Positions 8,768 to 17,824 of a stretch of 64,000 nt of DNA are shown piece by piece. The translations under genes and the position numbers were made by a program. Location of the stretch: assembly GCF_007197775.1 (NCBI RefSeq), contig NZ_CP041638.1:3162001-3226000 (forward strand), read 5' to 3'. Origin of the DNA: Thalassotalea sp. PS06 (GTDB taxonomy: Bacteria; Pseudomonadota; Gammaproteobacteria; Enterobacterales; Alteromonadaceae). How positions within the stretch are numbered: the stretch's first letter is position 1; each line of letters starts with the position of its first letter. A model generated the notes under the pieces. That model had not been told where the DNA came from. It made no database searches and worked only from the letters and a program-made list of their open reading frames with translations.

Positions 8768-10011
8768 TTAACATTTCCGAAATAGCACAACAAGCAGCGA
8801 CCGCCGCTAAAGCGTTACTGAAGCTATCCGCGGAACAAAAGTCTGACATCTTAAAAGAGATGGCAGAACGATTGGTAGAGCAAACACCAGCGATACTGGC
8901 CGCCAATGAAATCGATGTGGAGCAGGCAAAAGCCAATAAGCTCAGTGAAGCAATGATTGACCGGCTTCAGCTCACATCTGCTCGCATCAATGATATGGCA
9001 GCAGGCCTTGACCAGGTCGCCAACTTACCGGAAGTTGTGGGTCGAGAGCGCCTTATCGGGCACAGACCAAACGGGTTAGAGATTTTAAAGAAAACCATCC
9101 CTCTCGGTGTTATCGGCATGATTTATGAAGCTCGTCCTAACGTTACTGCAGATGCCGCAGGCTTGTGTTTTAAATCTGGAAATGCGGTTATATTGCGCGG
9201 CGGTAAAGAGTGCCTGAATTCCAGTTTAGCCATCGCCGCAGTGCTGCAGCAAGTTCTGGCGGATCACAATTTACCGCAGGCAGCAATTTCGGTTGTACCA
9301 GTTGCTGACAGAGAAATTGTCAGTGAAATGCTGACCCTGAATAACTGGATTGACCTCATCATCCCAAGAGGCGGAGAAGGGTTAATCAAATATGTCACCG
9401 AAAACAGTCAGATTCCAGTGATCCAGCATTTTAAAGGCGTATGTCACTTATACGTTGATCAGTCGGCCGATTTAGACAAAGCGTTGGACATCCTTATCAA
9501 CGGCAAAACTCAGCGTCCTGGCGTCTGTAACGCTTTGGAAGGCTTGCTGGTTCACCGTTCAATCGCCGCTGAGTTTCTGCCTATTGCGGCTAAAGCATTG
9601 TTTGACAGAAACGTGAAAATAAATGGCTGTGCGCAAACTCAACAGCTGGTTAAAAATGCCAGTTTACTCTCTGAAGCAGAATATGGGGAGGAGTATTTGA
9701 GTTTAGAGATTGCCGTGCGAGTCGTTGAAGATATTGATCAGGCGATGGTTCATATTTCCGAGTTCGGAAGTCACCATACGGAAGTTATCTGTACTGAAGA
9801 TCAGAACAATGCCGAACTGTTTCAGCACATGGTTGACGCTTCCGTTGTCATGGTTAATGCGTCTTCTCGTTTTTCAGATGGCAGTGAATTAGGGTTAGGG
9901 GCTGAAATAGGTATTGCTACAACAAAATTACATGCTTACGGTCCAATGGGGATCGAGTCGTTAACCACAGAGAAGTTTCTGGTTAACGGTAATGGTCAGG
10001 TGCGAGGTTAA
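8764..10011 (+). CDS. proA: Gamma-glutamyl phosphate reductase
   Basis: Second step of proline synthesis: NADPH reduction of gamma-glutamyl phosphate to glutamate semialdehyde. 415 residues, the usual ProA length. Family segments include PLGVIGMIYEARPNVTADAAGLCFKSGNAVILRGGKE, the nucleotide-site stretch IPRGGEGLI, and the catalytic cysteine region GKTQRPGVCNALE. The conserved ending GPMGIESLTTEKFLVNGNGQVRG is present. It overlaps proB by four bases and is followed one base later by the proC start. Confidence 0.95.
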   Translation: MINISEIAQQAATAAKALLKLSAEQKSDILKEMAERLVEQTPAILAANEIDVEQAKANKLSEAMIDRLQLTSARINDMAAGLDQVANLPEVVGRERLIGHRPNGLEILKKTIPLGVIGMIYEARPNVTADAAGLCFKSGNAVILRGGKECLNSSLAIAAVLQQVLADHNLPQAAISVVPVADREIVSEMLTLNNWIDLIIPRGGEGLIKYVTENSQIPVIQHFKGVCHLYVDQSADLDKALDILINGKTQRPGVCNALEGLLVHRSIAAEFLPIAAKALFDRNVKINGCAQTQQLVKNASLLSEAEYGEEYLSLEIAVRVVEDIDQAMVHISEFGSHHTEVICTEDQNNAELFQHMVDASVVMVNASSRFSDGSELGLGAEIGIATTKLHAYGPMGIESLTTEKFLVNGNGQVRG

Positions 10012-10012
10012 T

Positions 10013-10846
10013 ATGACGGTAAAGAATCAACCTAAAATCGCATTTATCGGTGGCGGCAATATGGCATCCGCCATTATTGAAGGGCTCATCAAGTCTGGTT
10101 ATGACCAGTCGCGAATCTTAGCTTCCGCTCCCAGTAAGGGTACACGCAGCCATCTTGCGACAACCTATAACATCAATATTGCCGAAAAAAATAATGTGGC
10201 AGCGTACTTTGCTGACATCATAATTTTGGCGGTTAAGCCCGCTCTGATACCTCAGGTCAGCAGAGAAATAGCGTTTACCCTGAGAACCTTAGGTTTGAAA
10301 ACGCCAATTATTTCTCTGGCTGCAGGAACCTCTTTCAGTCAGCTAGAGAATTATTTCGTCAACTGGCCTATTTTTCAGGCGATGCCAAATCTTCCCAGCT
10401 CCGTGACTCAGGGGTTGACGGGAATCGTTCCTAACAAATATGTAATCGCTCGGGAACGCTCGATGGCTTTACAAATTTTTGAACGAATCGGAGAAGTTTT
10501 GTGGCTAGCCGACGAGAAAAATTTACCAGCGATTGTGGCAATGGCTGGTAGTGCTCCGGCCTACTTCTTTATGTTCCTCGAGGCGATGGAACAAGTGGGA
10601 GTGCAAATGGGCCTGTCGCAGGGGCATTCAGCGCAGGCCGCGTTACAATCTGGGTTAGGCGCCTGCTTGATGGCCGCTGATTCCGATCAAGCTTTTGAGG
10701 AATTACGCGCCCGTGTCACATCGCCAAACGGTACAACTGAACAGGCAATCAATTCTCTTAAAGACGATAACTTTCAAAAAGTGATTGCCAATGCAATGTG
10801 GGCTGCCGCAGATAAAGCCAGTCAAAACATGGCAAACGCGTGTTGA
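10013..10846 (+). CDS. proC: Pyrroline-5-carboxylate reductase
   Basis: Last step of proline synthesis. 277 residues from the ATG at 10013, chosen because GCGAGG lies just upstream and because IAFIGGGNMASAIIEG, the Rossmann NAD(P) motif, then falls at the expected N-terminal place. Other family stretches are AVKP, QAMPNLPSSVTQGLTGI, and the C-terminal AGSAPAYFFMFLEAM...VTSPNGTTEQAI signature. The gene is one base from proA and completes a proB-proA-proC operon. Having proC in the same unit is typical of dedicated osmoadaptive proline operons. Confidence 0.94.
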   Translation: MTVKNQPKIAFIGGGNMASAIIEGLIKSGYDQSRILASAPSKGTRSHLATTYNINIAEKNNVAAYFADIIILAVKPALIPQVSREIAFTLRTLGLKTPIISLAAGTSFSQLENYFVNWPIFQAMPNLPSSVTQGLTGIVPNKYVIARERSMALQIFERIGEVLWLADEKNLPAIVAMAGSAPAYFFMFLEAMEQVGVQMGLSQGHSAQAALQSGLGACLMAADSDQAFEELRARVTSPNGTTEQAINSLKDDNFQKVIANAMWAAADKASQNMANAC

Positions 10847-10962
10847 AATTTCAAGCAGGTTCAGTAAAGGTTTGACCCGCTAAATCATAACCTTTGCATT
10901 ACCCCAAAAGCCCCCTCGCCAGCCGCTCTATTTCCAATAGGTTTAGGGTTGCTGGCACTCTC

Positions 10963-11020
10963 ACCAATTCCATTAAATTATGCACCGTTCAGAGTTACGG
11001 CAAAGGCTCATTTGAGTCGT
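10963..11020 (-). repeat. Degenerate, truncated relative of the MITE-like element
   Basis: ACCAATTCCATTAAATTATG and the following bases (…GCACC-TTCAGAGTTACGGC-AAGGCTCATTTG) align with the start of the minus-oriented copies at 37448 and 45068 over about 57 bp with roughly three quarters of positions equal. The rest of the element is not recognisable. It lies next to the intact copy at 11072. Confidence 0.5.
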
Positions 11021-11071
11021 TTATCGCTTCTTTTAAGAAATCAGGGTAAAATTAGTGTAACTCTCAGGTTA

Positions 11072-11344
11072 TACCAATCACATTAAATTATTGCTCACTC
11101 AGTGAGAATTTAAAGGTTTTAAGACAAGGCTTTGATTGCAGAGAATGGTTACTCCGCTCTCAAAATTAGCCAAAATCAGTAACGTAGTCCAAACGCCTTT
11201 AAAACTCACCCGTAGGGAGTTTACCAGAGGCCCGTTTACGGCCATAGATTTCATTAATATAGAATGACTATATCAATGAAATCTATGTTGTAACTGAACC
11301 TCTGCCCTAACTCTGAGTTGTGCACAAACTTAGTGTAATTGGTA
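11072..11344 (+). mobile_element. MITE-like inverted-repeat element, copy A (273 bp)
   Basis: Begins TACCAATCACATTAA and ends TTAGTGTAATTGGTA, which are inverted repeats of each other with about two mismatches. It is flanked by TTA on both sides (11069-11071 and 11345-11347). Inside is a long hairpin, TAGATTTCATTAATATAG pairing with CTATATCAATGAAATCTA, and short palindromes CTCACTCAGTGAG and TTGTGCACAA. It has no coding capacity. Copies are at 37448, 45068 and 61808. This copy ends 25 bp before the start of the ThrE-type exporter gene, so it forms that gene's immediate upstream region. Confidence 0.85.
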
Positions 11345-11369
11345 TTAATTTATGTTTTCAGGAAGATGC

Positions 11370-12593
11370 ATGAAACCCGATTCATTCACACAAAAACGTC
11401 ACTTTATTGTTGCCTTGGGCAAATCTCTTCATAAATTTGGTGCTACTGCATACCGTTTGGAGAATCACTTAAAAAGTGTGTCCGAATTCCTGGATGTACC
11501 GGGCTCTTTTATCATCACGCCGACTGCTCTTACCTTTGTGTTATACAATATTGAGGATCAGCAAGAGTACAATTATGTGGTCCGTGTTAATCCCGGTGAT
11601 ATTGATTTAAGTGCTTTATCTCGTGCGAATGATCTGGTCGAACAATTGAGCACAGGTGAAAAAACACTGGCCGAAGCTATCGAAACCCTGAACGACATTG
11701 CGCAAAGTCCGTCTCCCTATAATCGCTTTTTAATTTTTCTCGCATACGGTGCTTCACCAGGCGCATTTGCATTGCTGATGCATACCAGCTGGCACGATGT
11801 GTTCTGGTCAACGTTATTAGGGTTTTTAGTTTATTTTTTAGTCTGGTGGTCTGAGCGCTCAAAAAGTGTGGCGAATGCGCTAGAGCCTATAACCGCCATT
11901 ACCGTCGCCTTTAGCGCAAGCGCGATAGCGCAATTTGACCCGGGAATTAATATCACCTTGGTAATATTATCTTCGATCATCATTTTTATTCCCGGCCTTT
12001 CTCTAACTACAGGCTTAGCAGAGCTGTCAGAAAAAGATCTGATCTCCGGCACTGCGAAGATTATGCATGCAATCATGATCTTGTTTAAACTTTACTTCGG
12101 AGGGGTTTTAGGTATGACCCTGGCAAATTTAATTTGGGGTCCTACAGAATATATAAGCAGCCCAACTGTACCAGACTGGACGGCGTGGTTAGCAGTATTA
12201 ATATTGTCTTTATCGCTTGTTGTTATATTTCGTGCTCGCCCGCGGCATGCATTTTGGGGAATTCTGGCGGGATTCATCGCGTTTGCAGCAAGTCGCTGGG
12301 CTGGATTGCATGTAGGTGTCGCATTGGGAGCCTTTGTAGGTGCCTTTGCCGTTGGCGTTTATTCAAATCTTTTCGCTCGTTTTGCGAAGGCTCCTGCCAC
12401 CATAGTAATGTTGCAAGGCTTAGTGGTACTGGTTCCAGGCTCTAAAGTTTACATTGGATTGAACTCTTTGGTAACTGGCAACGAAATCGTCAAAATCAAC
12501 CAAATTGGCTCGGAGACTTTCCTGATCTTTATGGCTCTGGTGGCGGGGTTAATTTTCGCTAATGTTGCGGTACGGCCACGCTCCTCCCTCTAA
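11370..12593 (+). CDS. ThrE-type threonine/serine exporter family protein
   Basis: About 407 residues. The N-terminal soluble part (HKFGATAYRLENHLKSVSEFLDVPGSFIITPTALTF) is the ThrE N-terminal domain and is followed by about ten hydrophobic helices, both halves of the two-domain ThrE architecture (DUF1212 plus DUF3815) in one chain. Members export threonine or serine across the inner membrane; the substrate here is inferred. The ATG at 11370 is preferred because AGGAAG lies at proper spacing; an ATG at 11352 is in frame but lacks one. A MITE copy ends just upstream. The next gene begins 15 bp after the stop. Confidence 0.8.
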   Translation: MKPDSFTQKRHFIVALGKSLHKFGATAYRLENHLKSVSEFLDVPGSFIITPTALTFVLYNIEDQQEYNYVVRVNPGDIDLSALSRANDLVEQLSTGEKTLAEAIETLNDIAQSPSPYNRFLIFLAYGASPGAFALLMHTSWHDVFWSTLLGFLVYFLVWWSERSKSVANALEPITAITVAFSASAIAQFDPGINITLVILSSIIIFIPGLSLTTGLAELSEKDLISGTAKIMHAIMILFKLYFGGVLGMTLANLIWGPTEYISSPTVPDWTAWLAVLILSLSLVVIFRARPRHAFWGILAGFIAFAASRWAGLHVGVALGAFVGAFAVGVYSNLFARFAKAPATIVMLQGLVVLVPGSKVYIGLNSLVTGNEIVKINQIGSETFLIFMALVAGLIFANVAVRPRSSL

Positions 12594-12608
12594 CAGGAGA
12601 AAGATCCT

Positions 12609-13415
12609 ATGTGCATCTTATTTATCGCTATTAACCAACATCCGGATCATCCATTAATTGTTTGTGCCAATCGCGATGAATTTTATCAACGCCCGACTCA
12701 GGCAATGCACAGCTGGCCGACAACGAACGACTGGCAGCTAACCGCCGGCAAAGATCTAAAAGCCGGTGGCACCTGGCTTGGTATTGCCCGCAGCGATAAT
12801 AAGATTAATCATGGAATACACTTTAGTGCCTTAACCAACATTCGTGATCGCCAGGCCATTGCTGCAAACACAGAACGAGAAATGCGCTCCAGAGGCGAAT
12901 TAGTGAGCATGGCGTTGACCCCAGGCAATGATATTGATTTTGATTGGCTGTTGGTAAACGCTCAGGATTACAAGCCATTTAATTTAATATACCAACGTCG
13001 CGATATCGACGATCCAGCCATGTTCTGTTTTAACTCTCGAGAACAGCAACAACAGCGCCTGACCGATGGATTCCATGCCATATGCAATGGCAGTTTAAAT
13101 GATAAATGGCCGAAAATGGCTAAGGGCGAGAGAGCCTTGGAAGCGATAGTAAATCAACATCAACCGTTGGATCCTGATGCCTTATTTGCAATCATGCAGG
13201 ATCAATCTCAGGCACCGGATGAATTGCTGCCAGATACTGGCGTAGGTATAGAATGGGAGCGACGATTATCGAGTATTTTTATCCAATCTGAAGATTATGG
13301 GACTCGCTCTACGACCTTGTTGTTTACTCACAAGCGAGGCGGTGCGAGCCTTTACGAATTAACGTATGATCAATCTGGCCAAGCGGTTTCAAAACAAGAG
13401 TTTCAATTCGATTAA
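12609..13415 (+). CDS. NRDE/TANGO2 family protein
   Basis: 268 residues starting MCILF with the hallmark CANRDEFYQRPT at about residues 19-30, which defines the NRDE (TANGO2/T10) family. An N-terminal Cys at position 2 fits the Ntn-hydrolase-like proposal for this family. Other family features are GGTWLGI and the NGSLNDKWPKM segment. Cytoplasmic, no signal. The biochemical role is not settled in bacteria. It follows the ThrE-type gene by 15 bp with an AGGAGAAAG ribosome site, so they are co-transcribed. Confidence 0.85.
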   Translation: MCILFIAINQHPDHPLIVCANRDEFYQRPTQAMHSWPTTNDWQLTAGKDLKAGGTWLGIARSDNKINHGIHFSALTNIRDRQAIAANTEREMRSRGELVSMALTPGNDIDFDWLLVNAQDYKPFNLIYQRRDIDDPAMFCFNSREQQQQRLTDGFHAICNGSLNDKWPKMAKGERALEAIVNQHQPLDPDALFAIMQDQSQAPDELLPDTGVGIEWERRLSSIFIQSEDYGTRSTTLLFTHKRGGASLYELTYDQSGQAVSKQEFQFD

Positions 13416-13448
13416 ATCGATTTCAATTTACAAAAGGGCAATTATAAA

Positions 13449-14192
13449 ATGAATAATGACGCTAAAGTTTGCATCGTTACCGGTGGTTCCTCAGGTATTG
13501 GCGCCGCCATTGTTGCCCGCTTTTGTGAAAATGGCTACCGGGTGTTCAACCTGGATATTCAAGTCAATGAAAACCAGACAACCGCACATTACATCCATTG
13601 TGATGTTAGTGACTTTGCCGCCGTAAAAGCCGCCATTGAAAGGATTATTCGCAAGACTGGAAACGTTGATGTTTTAATTTCTAACGCTGGCCGCCACCTG
13701 TCAGCGAATATTGAAAATACCGAAGAAGATGTATTCGATAAGTTAATAGATTTAAATGTAAAAGGCGCTTTTGCTGCTACTCAGGCGGTTCTGCCGGCAA
13801 TGAAGCATCAAGGCGGCGCTATTATTTATATCGCCTCTGATCAGGCATTAATTGCTAAGCACAATTCTTTTGCTTATAACCTGAGTAAACACGCCCTTGC
13901 GTCGATGGCCAAAACAACCGCCCTGGATTATGCTCAATTCAACATACGTGCAAATGCCCTTTGTCCTGGCACGGTAGAAACGCCTCTCTATCATCATGCG
14001 ATTGATGCCTATTGTCAGCGTTCAGGTGCAGATAAAAACGAGATTCATGCGGAGGAAGCGGCGTTACAACCTTTAGGACGCCTTGGTCAACCTGATGAAG
14101 TTGCCGACTTTGCGCTGTTTTTAGCGAGTGACAAAGCCAGCTTTATTACAGGCTCGCTGCAGGTTATCGATGGTGGCTACACCACCCAGTAA
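13449..14192 (+). CDS. SDR family NAD(P)-dependent oxidoreductase
   Basis: 247 residues, classical short-chain dehydrogenase. Cofactor motif TGGSSGIG is at about residues 11-18, then NAG in LISNAGRH, the catalytic Ser in IIYIASDQ, Tyr and Lys in YNLSK, and the C-terminal NALCPGTVETPLY and SFITGSLQVIDGGYT stretches. Next to an amidohydrolase of the lactonase type, and with a sugar-acid dehydratase and class II aldolase nearby, it may oxidise a sugar or a keto-deoxy sugar acid, as in non-phosphorylative fucose-type pathways. The substrate is inference only. Confidence 0.85.
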   Translation: MNNDAKVCIVTGGSSGIGAAIVARFCENGYRVFNLDIQVNENQTTAHYIHCDVSDFAAVKAAIERIIRKTGNVDVLISNAGRHLSANIENTEEDVFDKLIDLNVKGAFAATQAVLPAMKHQGGAIIYIASDQALIAKHNSFAYNLSKHALASMAKTTALDYAQFNIRANALCPGTVETPLYHHAIDAYCQRSGADKNEIHAEEAALQPLGRLGQPDEVADFALFLASDKASFITGSLQVIDGGYTTQ

Positions 14193-14218
14193 ATTTAACC
14201 AGACCCGGAGCCTACGTT

Positions 14219-15094
14219 GTGAATGCAAAGATGAAAATTATTGACCCTCATCTGCACTTCTTCGATTTTGAGGGTGGGGAATATGGTTGGTTAAAATCTG
14301 ACGACGCTCCACACTGGCCTAACAAACAACAATTGCGCCGCAGTTATCTTTTCCAGGATATTAAAGTGGGCAAATCTATTGAAGTGGCTGGCCTGGTGCA
14401 TATTGAGGCGGGTTACGATAACAAAAACCCAGAAAAGGAGCTGGCCTTTCTCGACACCCAGCCATTAGCCAATTTTAAATCCATCGCCTGCGCCGATTTA
14501 ACGAAACCAGACTTTGAAAAATCCCTTACTAAGCTGGAAAACTTTAAACATTTCATCGGGGTTCGTCACATCATCGATGACCAGGGTGCCAATCTTCTCT
14601 TCGATTCGACTTTCGAAAAAAACCTGGCATTGCTGGCAGAGCGCGAACTGATATTTGAAGCGCAACTGGATTGTTGCGATTCAGAGAGTGCAAAGCGGCT
14701 CGCGCAACTGGGCCACAAATATTCACAACTACAGATTTGCATAAACCATTGCGGAATTCTTCGTGATTACAGCAGTTGGCCAGCGATCCCCGAGTATGCG
14801 CATTGGCGTGCTTCGATGCACTACTTTTCCGATGAAGAGAATTTTGCCCTGAAAATTTCCGGGATGGAGATGCAAAATCCCAGGTGGAACTGGAATCATG
14901 CCAGATGGCTGGTTCACAAGCTCGGCAATTTATATAGCGAAGACAGATTGATGTTCGCCAGCAACTTCCCAATCAACCTGTTATCCATGCCTTACGATGC
15001 TCTGTGGCTAGGTTATCGAGATGAGCTAGGCTTAAGCGATGCGAGCTTCCAGGCTTTGTCCCATGATAATGCGAAACGGATTTACAGACTTTAG
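14219..15094 (+). CDS. Amidohydrolase family protein (lactonase-like)
   Basis: 291 residues, Amidohydro-rel (amidohydrolase_2) TIM-barrel family. The N-terminal metal motif DPHLHFFD is at about residues 9-16, an internal ICINHCG supplies a further His, and LMFASNFPIN gives the late acidic/Asn region. Many relatives are sugar-acid lactonases such as fuconolactonase. The GTG at 14219 has GGAG eight bases upstream; an ATG at 14231 is also possible. It is 26 bp after the SDR gene, consistent with an oxidation then lactone hydrolysis pair. Substrate unknown. Confidence 0.8.
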   Translation: MNAKMKIIDPHLHFFDFEGGEYGWLKSDDAPHWPNKQQLRRSYLFQDIKVGKSIEVAGLVHIEAGYDNKNPEKELAFLDTQPLANFKSIACADLTKPDFEKSLTKLENFKHFIGVRHIIDDQGANLLFDSTFEKNLALLAERELIFEAQLDCCDSESAKRLAQLGHKYSQLQICINHCGILRDYSSWPAIPEYAHWRASMHYFSDEENFALKISGMEMQNPRWNWNHARWLVHKLGNLYSEDRLMFASNFPINLLSMPYDALWLGYRDELGLSDASFQALSHDNAKRIYRL

Positions 15095-15117
15095 GTTGTT
15101 AACCTAAAGTCTTGAGA

Positions 15118-15192
15118 GAGGACGCTGTCGTAGAGGACTTCGTCGAGGGAGACTTCGTCGGTGAGGATTTCATCGTAAAGGACGTTGTCGAA
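15118..15192 (+). repeat. 15-bp tandem repeat array, about five units
   Basis: Units of 15 bases related to GAGGACTTCGTCGTA at 15118, 15133, 15148, 15163 and 15178, degenerate between units. Starts 23 bp after the amidohydrolase stop codon. The same unit occurs in opposite orientation and in nearly perfect form at 20401-20460, after the stop of the dehydratase gene. The rest of the gap to 15457 holds GAGGTAAGCTTCGCTG at 15228-15243 (also at 51942-51957) and no gene that I can support. Confidence 0.8.
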
Positions 15193-15457
15193 AGTTTGAA
15201 ATTCGTCATCAAGGCGGCGCTCCGAGCGAGGTAAGCTTCGCTGGTGGAAGGTGGAAGAAAGAGCAAAAAGCTTGGGGCATACCGTGATAATACACGGTAT
15301 CTCTGGTATGAGACGACTATCTAAAGTTTTCCAAACTCGGACGTTTGCAATTGCTAATATTAGGAACAATTGAATGTTTACCTAAAAGATAAGTACCTAT
15401 AAAGAATCGTTAATACAATTTCAAGCCAAGCAAAAATGTAAATCTCTCTTCCGCAAT

Positions 15458-17206
15458 TTACATTGCGTCGGGGGGGATTACAGGTATCAATAAGTGTGAG
15501 TCGTACTGCTTTCCTGTATATATGGAATGAATGCCTTTATTCTCGTTATAAGCATGCGCAAGAGTTGGATGAGAAAAAATATCATGGCCCTGTATAACAA
15601 GGTTTAGCGTTTCTCCCTTTTTAAATAAGGTACTACTGGGAAGAATTTCTATTTCCACTGCAACAATTTCGTTTTCAGATAACGTTTGTGGGTTCTCATG
15701 GGTTAATATTGGTTGCCAAGGGGTAGATTTTTTTCGATCTAACTCTCGTTGCGACACTCGCAGCCACCCCAGAGCAACCGGCCCCTTGTTATAACCAGTT
15801 TTAGCATAAAACGGGACATCATCGCCATGTACGTCGGACTTTTTGACAGCAACAAAGATGTCCATGTCTGTCCCCTGGTCTGTCGACAACCAAAGTTTTA
15901 GCTTCATATTCCCCGATATTTCTGTGTCACGGTCAAAGACTATTGAAAAAATAGCACTTCCTGTCTGCGCTGGATAATCAACTTTTCCACTTTTTGTTAT
16001 CGGCGAAGGTCGCAGAATTCGATTATCAGCATCTAAAAATAACCGTCGGTACTCTGTTCGAGGAATCGGCCAACTTTCCTCAAACCTGACATGGTACTGG
16101 GTTAATGAGTGCCTGACTTCTAATCTTACTGGTTTTTTGCTATTTAGCTTGTTTTCTTTTCCTTTTAAATAATGATCAAAAAATTGCTTTTGAAACGCCA
16201 GTGCTTCATCGCTGTAATAGGTTGACCACTTAGGTCGACCATGGGTAAACAACCACTTATCGATTGATGAAATGCGTTTAAATGCTTCAAATGAACCACG
16301 GCTGTGTAATCCATGATCTGACCAGCTAGCCGCAATCAATACAGGTATATTAATCATCGTCAGATCAAGCGCTGATGTATCTTGGATCAGTTTGAATAGC
16401 CAGGGTCTTTTATGAACGAATTTAAATAAAAATGGAGGAGGGCCGACGTTTGCACTCGCACCGGTATTTATCTTTTGTACCCAAAAATTGGTGAACGCAG
16501 TTTCTGGTATTCCTCCATGGTATAAGGTTTCACGATAGGGATCCGTCTGTCCTTCCCAGGGAATAATCGCCTTCAAATTTGGCGGCCGTGAAGTTGCTGC
16601 AAGCCACTGGGATATAGCTAAGTAGGACACTCCATTCAAACCTACGTTTCCATTGCTCCAGCTTTGCTGGCCAGCCCATCTTATCGCATCATAAAAATCA
16701 AGACTGTCTTTGTCACTTAAAATAGAAGGTTTACCCTCTGAACCAAAATATCCACGGCTATCTACGTACATAACAATGTAGTCATTGAGTACCCAAAACG
16801 CTGGATCCGGAGCTTCCCAAGCGGTCCACTTACTTACTTTAATCGGCCCGAGATCAAAGTCCGGTTTAGCATTGTGATCAAGCACCGAGGGGTAGTCTTC
16901 CGGCCCAAAATCTTTGCCATAAGCTGTAAAGCTCATTATTACTGGGAATTTTCCCTTCTTATTGGGACGGTAAATTTTGGCTGACAATCGAGTATTATCC
17001 CGAGTATATATGCCGACATCCCGCTCAATAATAACTTTGCCGAGCAAATCGTTTACAGGGTTTAACTCCACCGGATTCTGTTGGAGGTTCAGGCTTACCG
17101 TATTCAGTTTGCTAGCATTGTCAGAACTGCACGCTGAAATTAGTGTGACCAAAACCAAAATTATAAGCTGTAAGCATAAATTCAGGGAAGATAGTATCTT
17201 AACCAT
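15458..17206 (-). CDS. CocE/NonD family hydrolase lipoprotein
   Basis: About 582 residues from the ATG at 17206, which gives a lipoprotein signal (long hydrophobic stretch ending LISAC); a longer in-frame start at 17239 would spoil it. The X-Pro dipeptidyl-peptidase/CocE fold is shown by RDGV/RDNTRLSAKIYRP early on, YVDSRGYFGSEG, the nucleophile elbow GLNGVSYLAISQW (G-x-S), and a C-terminal jelly-roll domain with the DTEISGNMKLKLWLSTDQGTDMDIFV signature. Members cleave esters or amides of small molecules. Its start overlaps the upstream HXXEE gene by eight bases, so the two are translationally coupled. Codons look AT-richer than in flanking genes. Confidence 0.85.
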   Translation of the reverse strand: MVKILSSLNLCLQLIILVLVTLISACSSDNASKLNTVSLNLQQNPVELNPVNDLLGKVIIERDVGIYTRDNTRLSAKIYRPNKKGKFPVIMSFTAYGKDFGPEDYPSVLDHNAKPDFDLGPIKVSKWTAWEAPDPAFWVLNDYIVMYVDSRGYFGSEGKPSILSDKDSLDFYDAIRWAGQQSWSNGNVGLNGVSYLAISQWLAATSRPPNLKAIIPWEGQTDPYRETLYHGGIPETAFTNFWVQKINTGASANVGPPPFLFKFVHKRPWLFKLIQDTSALDLTMINIPVLIAASWSDHGLHSRGSFEAFKRISSIDKWLFTHGRPKWSTYYSDEALAFQKQFFDHYLKGKENKLNSKKPVRLEVRHSLTQYHVRFEESWPIPRTEYRRLFLDADNRILRPSPITKSGKVDYPAQTGSAIFSIVFDRDTEISGNMKLKLWLSTDQGTDMDIFVAVKKSDVHGDDVPFYAKTGYNKGPVALGWLRVSQRELDRKKSTPWQPILTHENPQTLSENEIVAVEIEILPSSTLFKKGETLNLVIQGHDIFSHPTLAHAYNENKGIHSIYTGKQYDSHLLIPVIPPDAM

Positions 17207-17744
17207 GCGTTTCTCGCCCAGTTTTTCTGTTATTAGCAAGAGCTATCCAAATAAAAGTTGCGATTAAAACAAAAAGCATAGGGGCCGGCCCAAGTAACTC
17301 AAATAATCCGAAAATACAGATTCCAGCAATAAATAAGACACCTAATAAGCGTGGGGTTAGCCAATTTTCTTTTAATGCGTGAATGGCGATTAAAATATTA
17401 ACGGGAAGGTAAAGCAGTAATCCGGTTATCATCCCCGGACTGAAGTGCCAGAAAATTATACTACTTCCCAAATGAAAAAATGCATTTACAACCTGTGTCG
17501 CCATCAGAAATAGGATAACTGAGCAAGCGCTTGCTTTGCTTTGTGCTACTGAGTGGATGAACAGATATATTAACGTAATTGCAGTCAAAATCATGAATAC
17601 GAGTTCTGTCGGCAATGGATTATTATCTGCAAAATATTGCAGTCGCCACTCTCTAAAGTTGAATAGAAAATGTTCCTCCGCATGGTGAATTGCATATGCG
17701 AGAGGAGCCAGCAAAAGGGCATTTTGAAAGTTTATTTTATTCAC
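17199..17744 (-). CDS. HXXEE domain membrane protein
   Basis: 181 residues with five or six membrane helices and the family hallmark IHHAEEH at about residues 19-25, plus NAFFHLGSSIIFWHFSPGMITGLLLYLP, typical of the HXXEE domain. The conserved His and Glu suggest metal binding or an intramembrane reaction, but no function is established. The GTG start has a strong AGGAGG four bases upstream. It overlaps the CocE-type hydrolase gene and follows a FadL-type porin gene, so it probably belongs to one uptake and hydrolysis module. Confidence 0.8.
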   Translation of the reverse strand: MNKINFQNALLLAPLAYAIHHAEEHFLFNFREWRLQYFADNNPLPTELVFMILTAITLIYLFIHSVAQSKASACSVILFLMATQVVNAFFHLGSSIIFWHFSPGMITGLLLYLPVNILIAIHALKENWLTPRLLGVLFIAGICIFGLFELLGPAPMLFVLIATFIWIALANNRKTGRETHG

Positions 17745-17782
17745 AATTCCTCCTCATCTGAATCGAGCTATCTGGTAAAAGA

Positions 17783-17799
17783 CCCTTAGCTAGTAAGGG
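17783..17799 (-). terminator. Hairpin after the FadL-type gene
   Basis: CCCTTA / TAAGGG with a five-base loop, 26 bp past the stop of the outer-membrane protein gene and 39 bp before the HXXEE start. There is only a weak T-run on the minus strand, so it may be a partial terminator or an mRNA processing site rather than a full stop. Confidence 0.35.
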
Positions 17800-17824
17800 C
17801 CCCAGTTTGGCGAACGCCCTAAAG

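Noticed and set aside
15091..15369. Minus-strand open frame with LYDEV/LYDSV segments
   Set aside because: Same explanation as the frame at 20249: a by-product of the degenerate 15-bp array, without gene-like start or composition.
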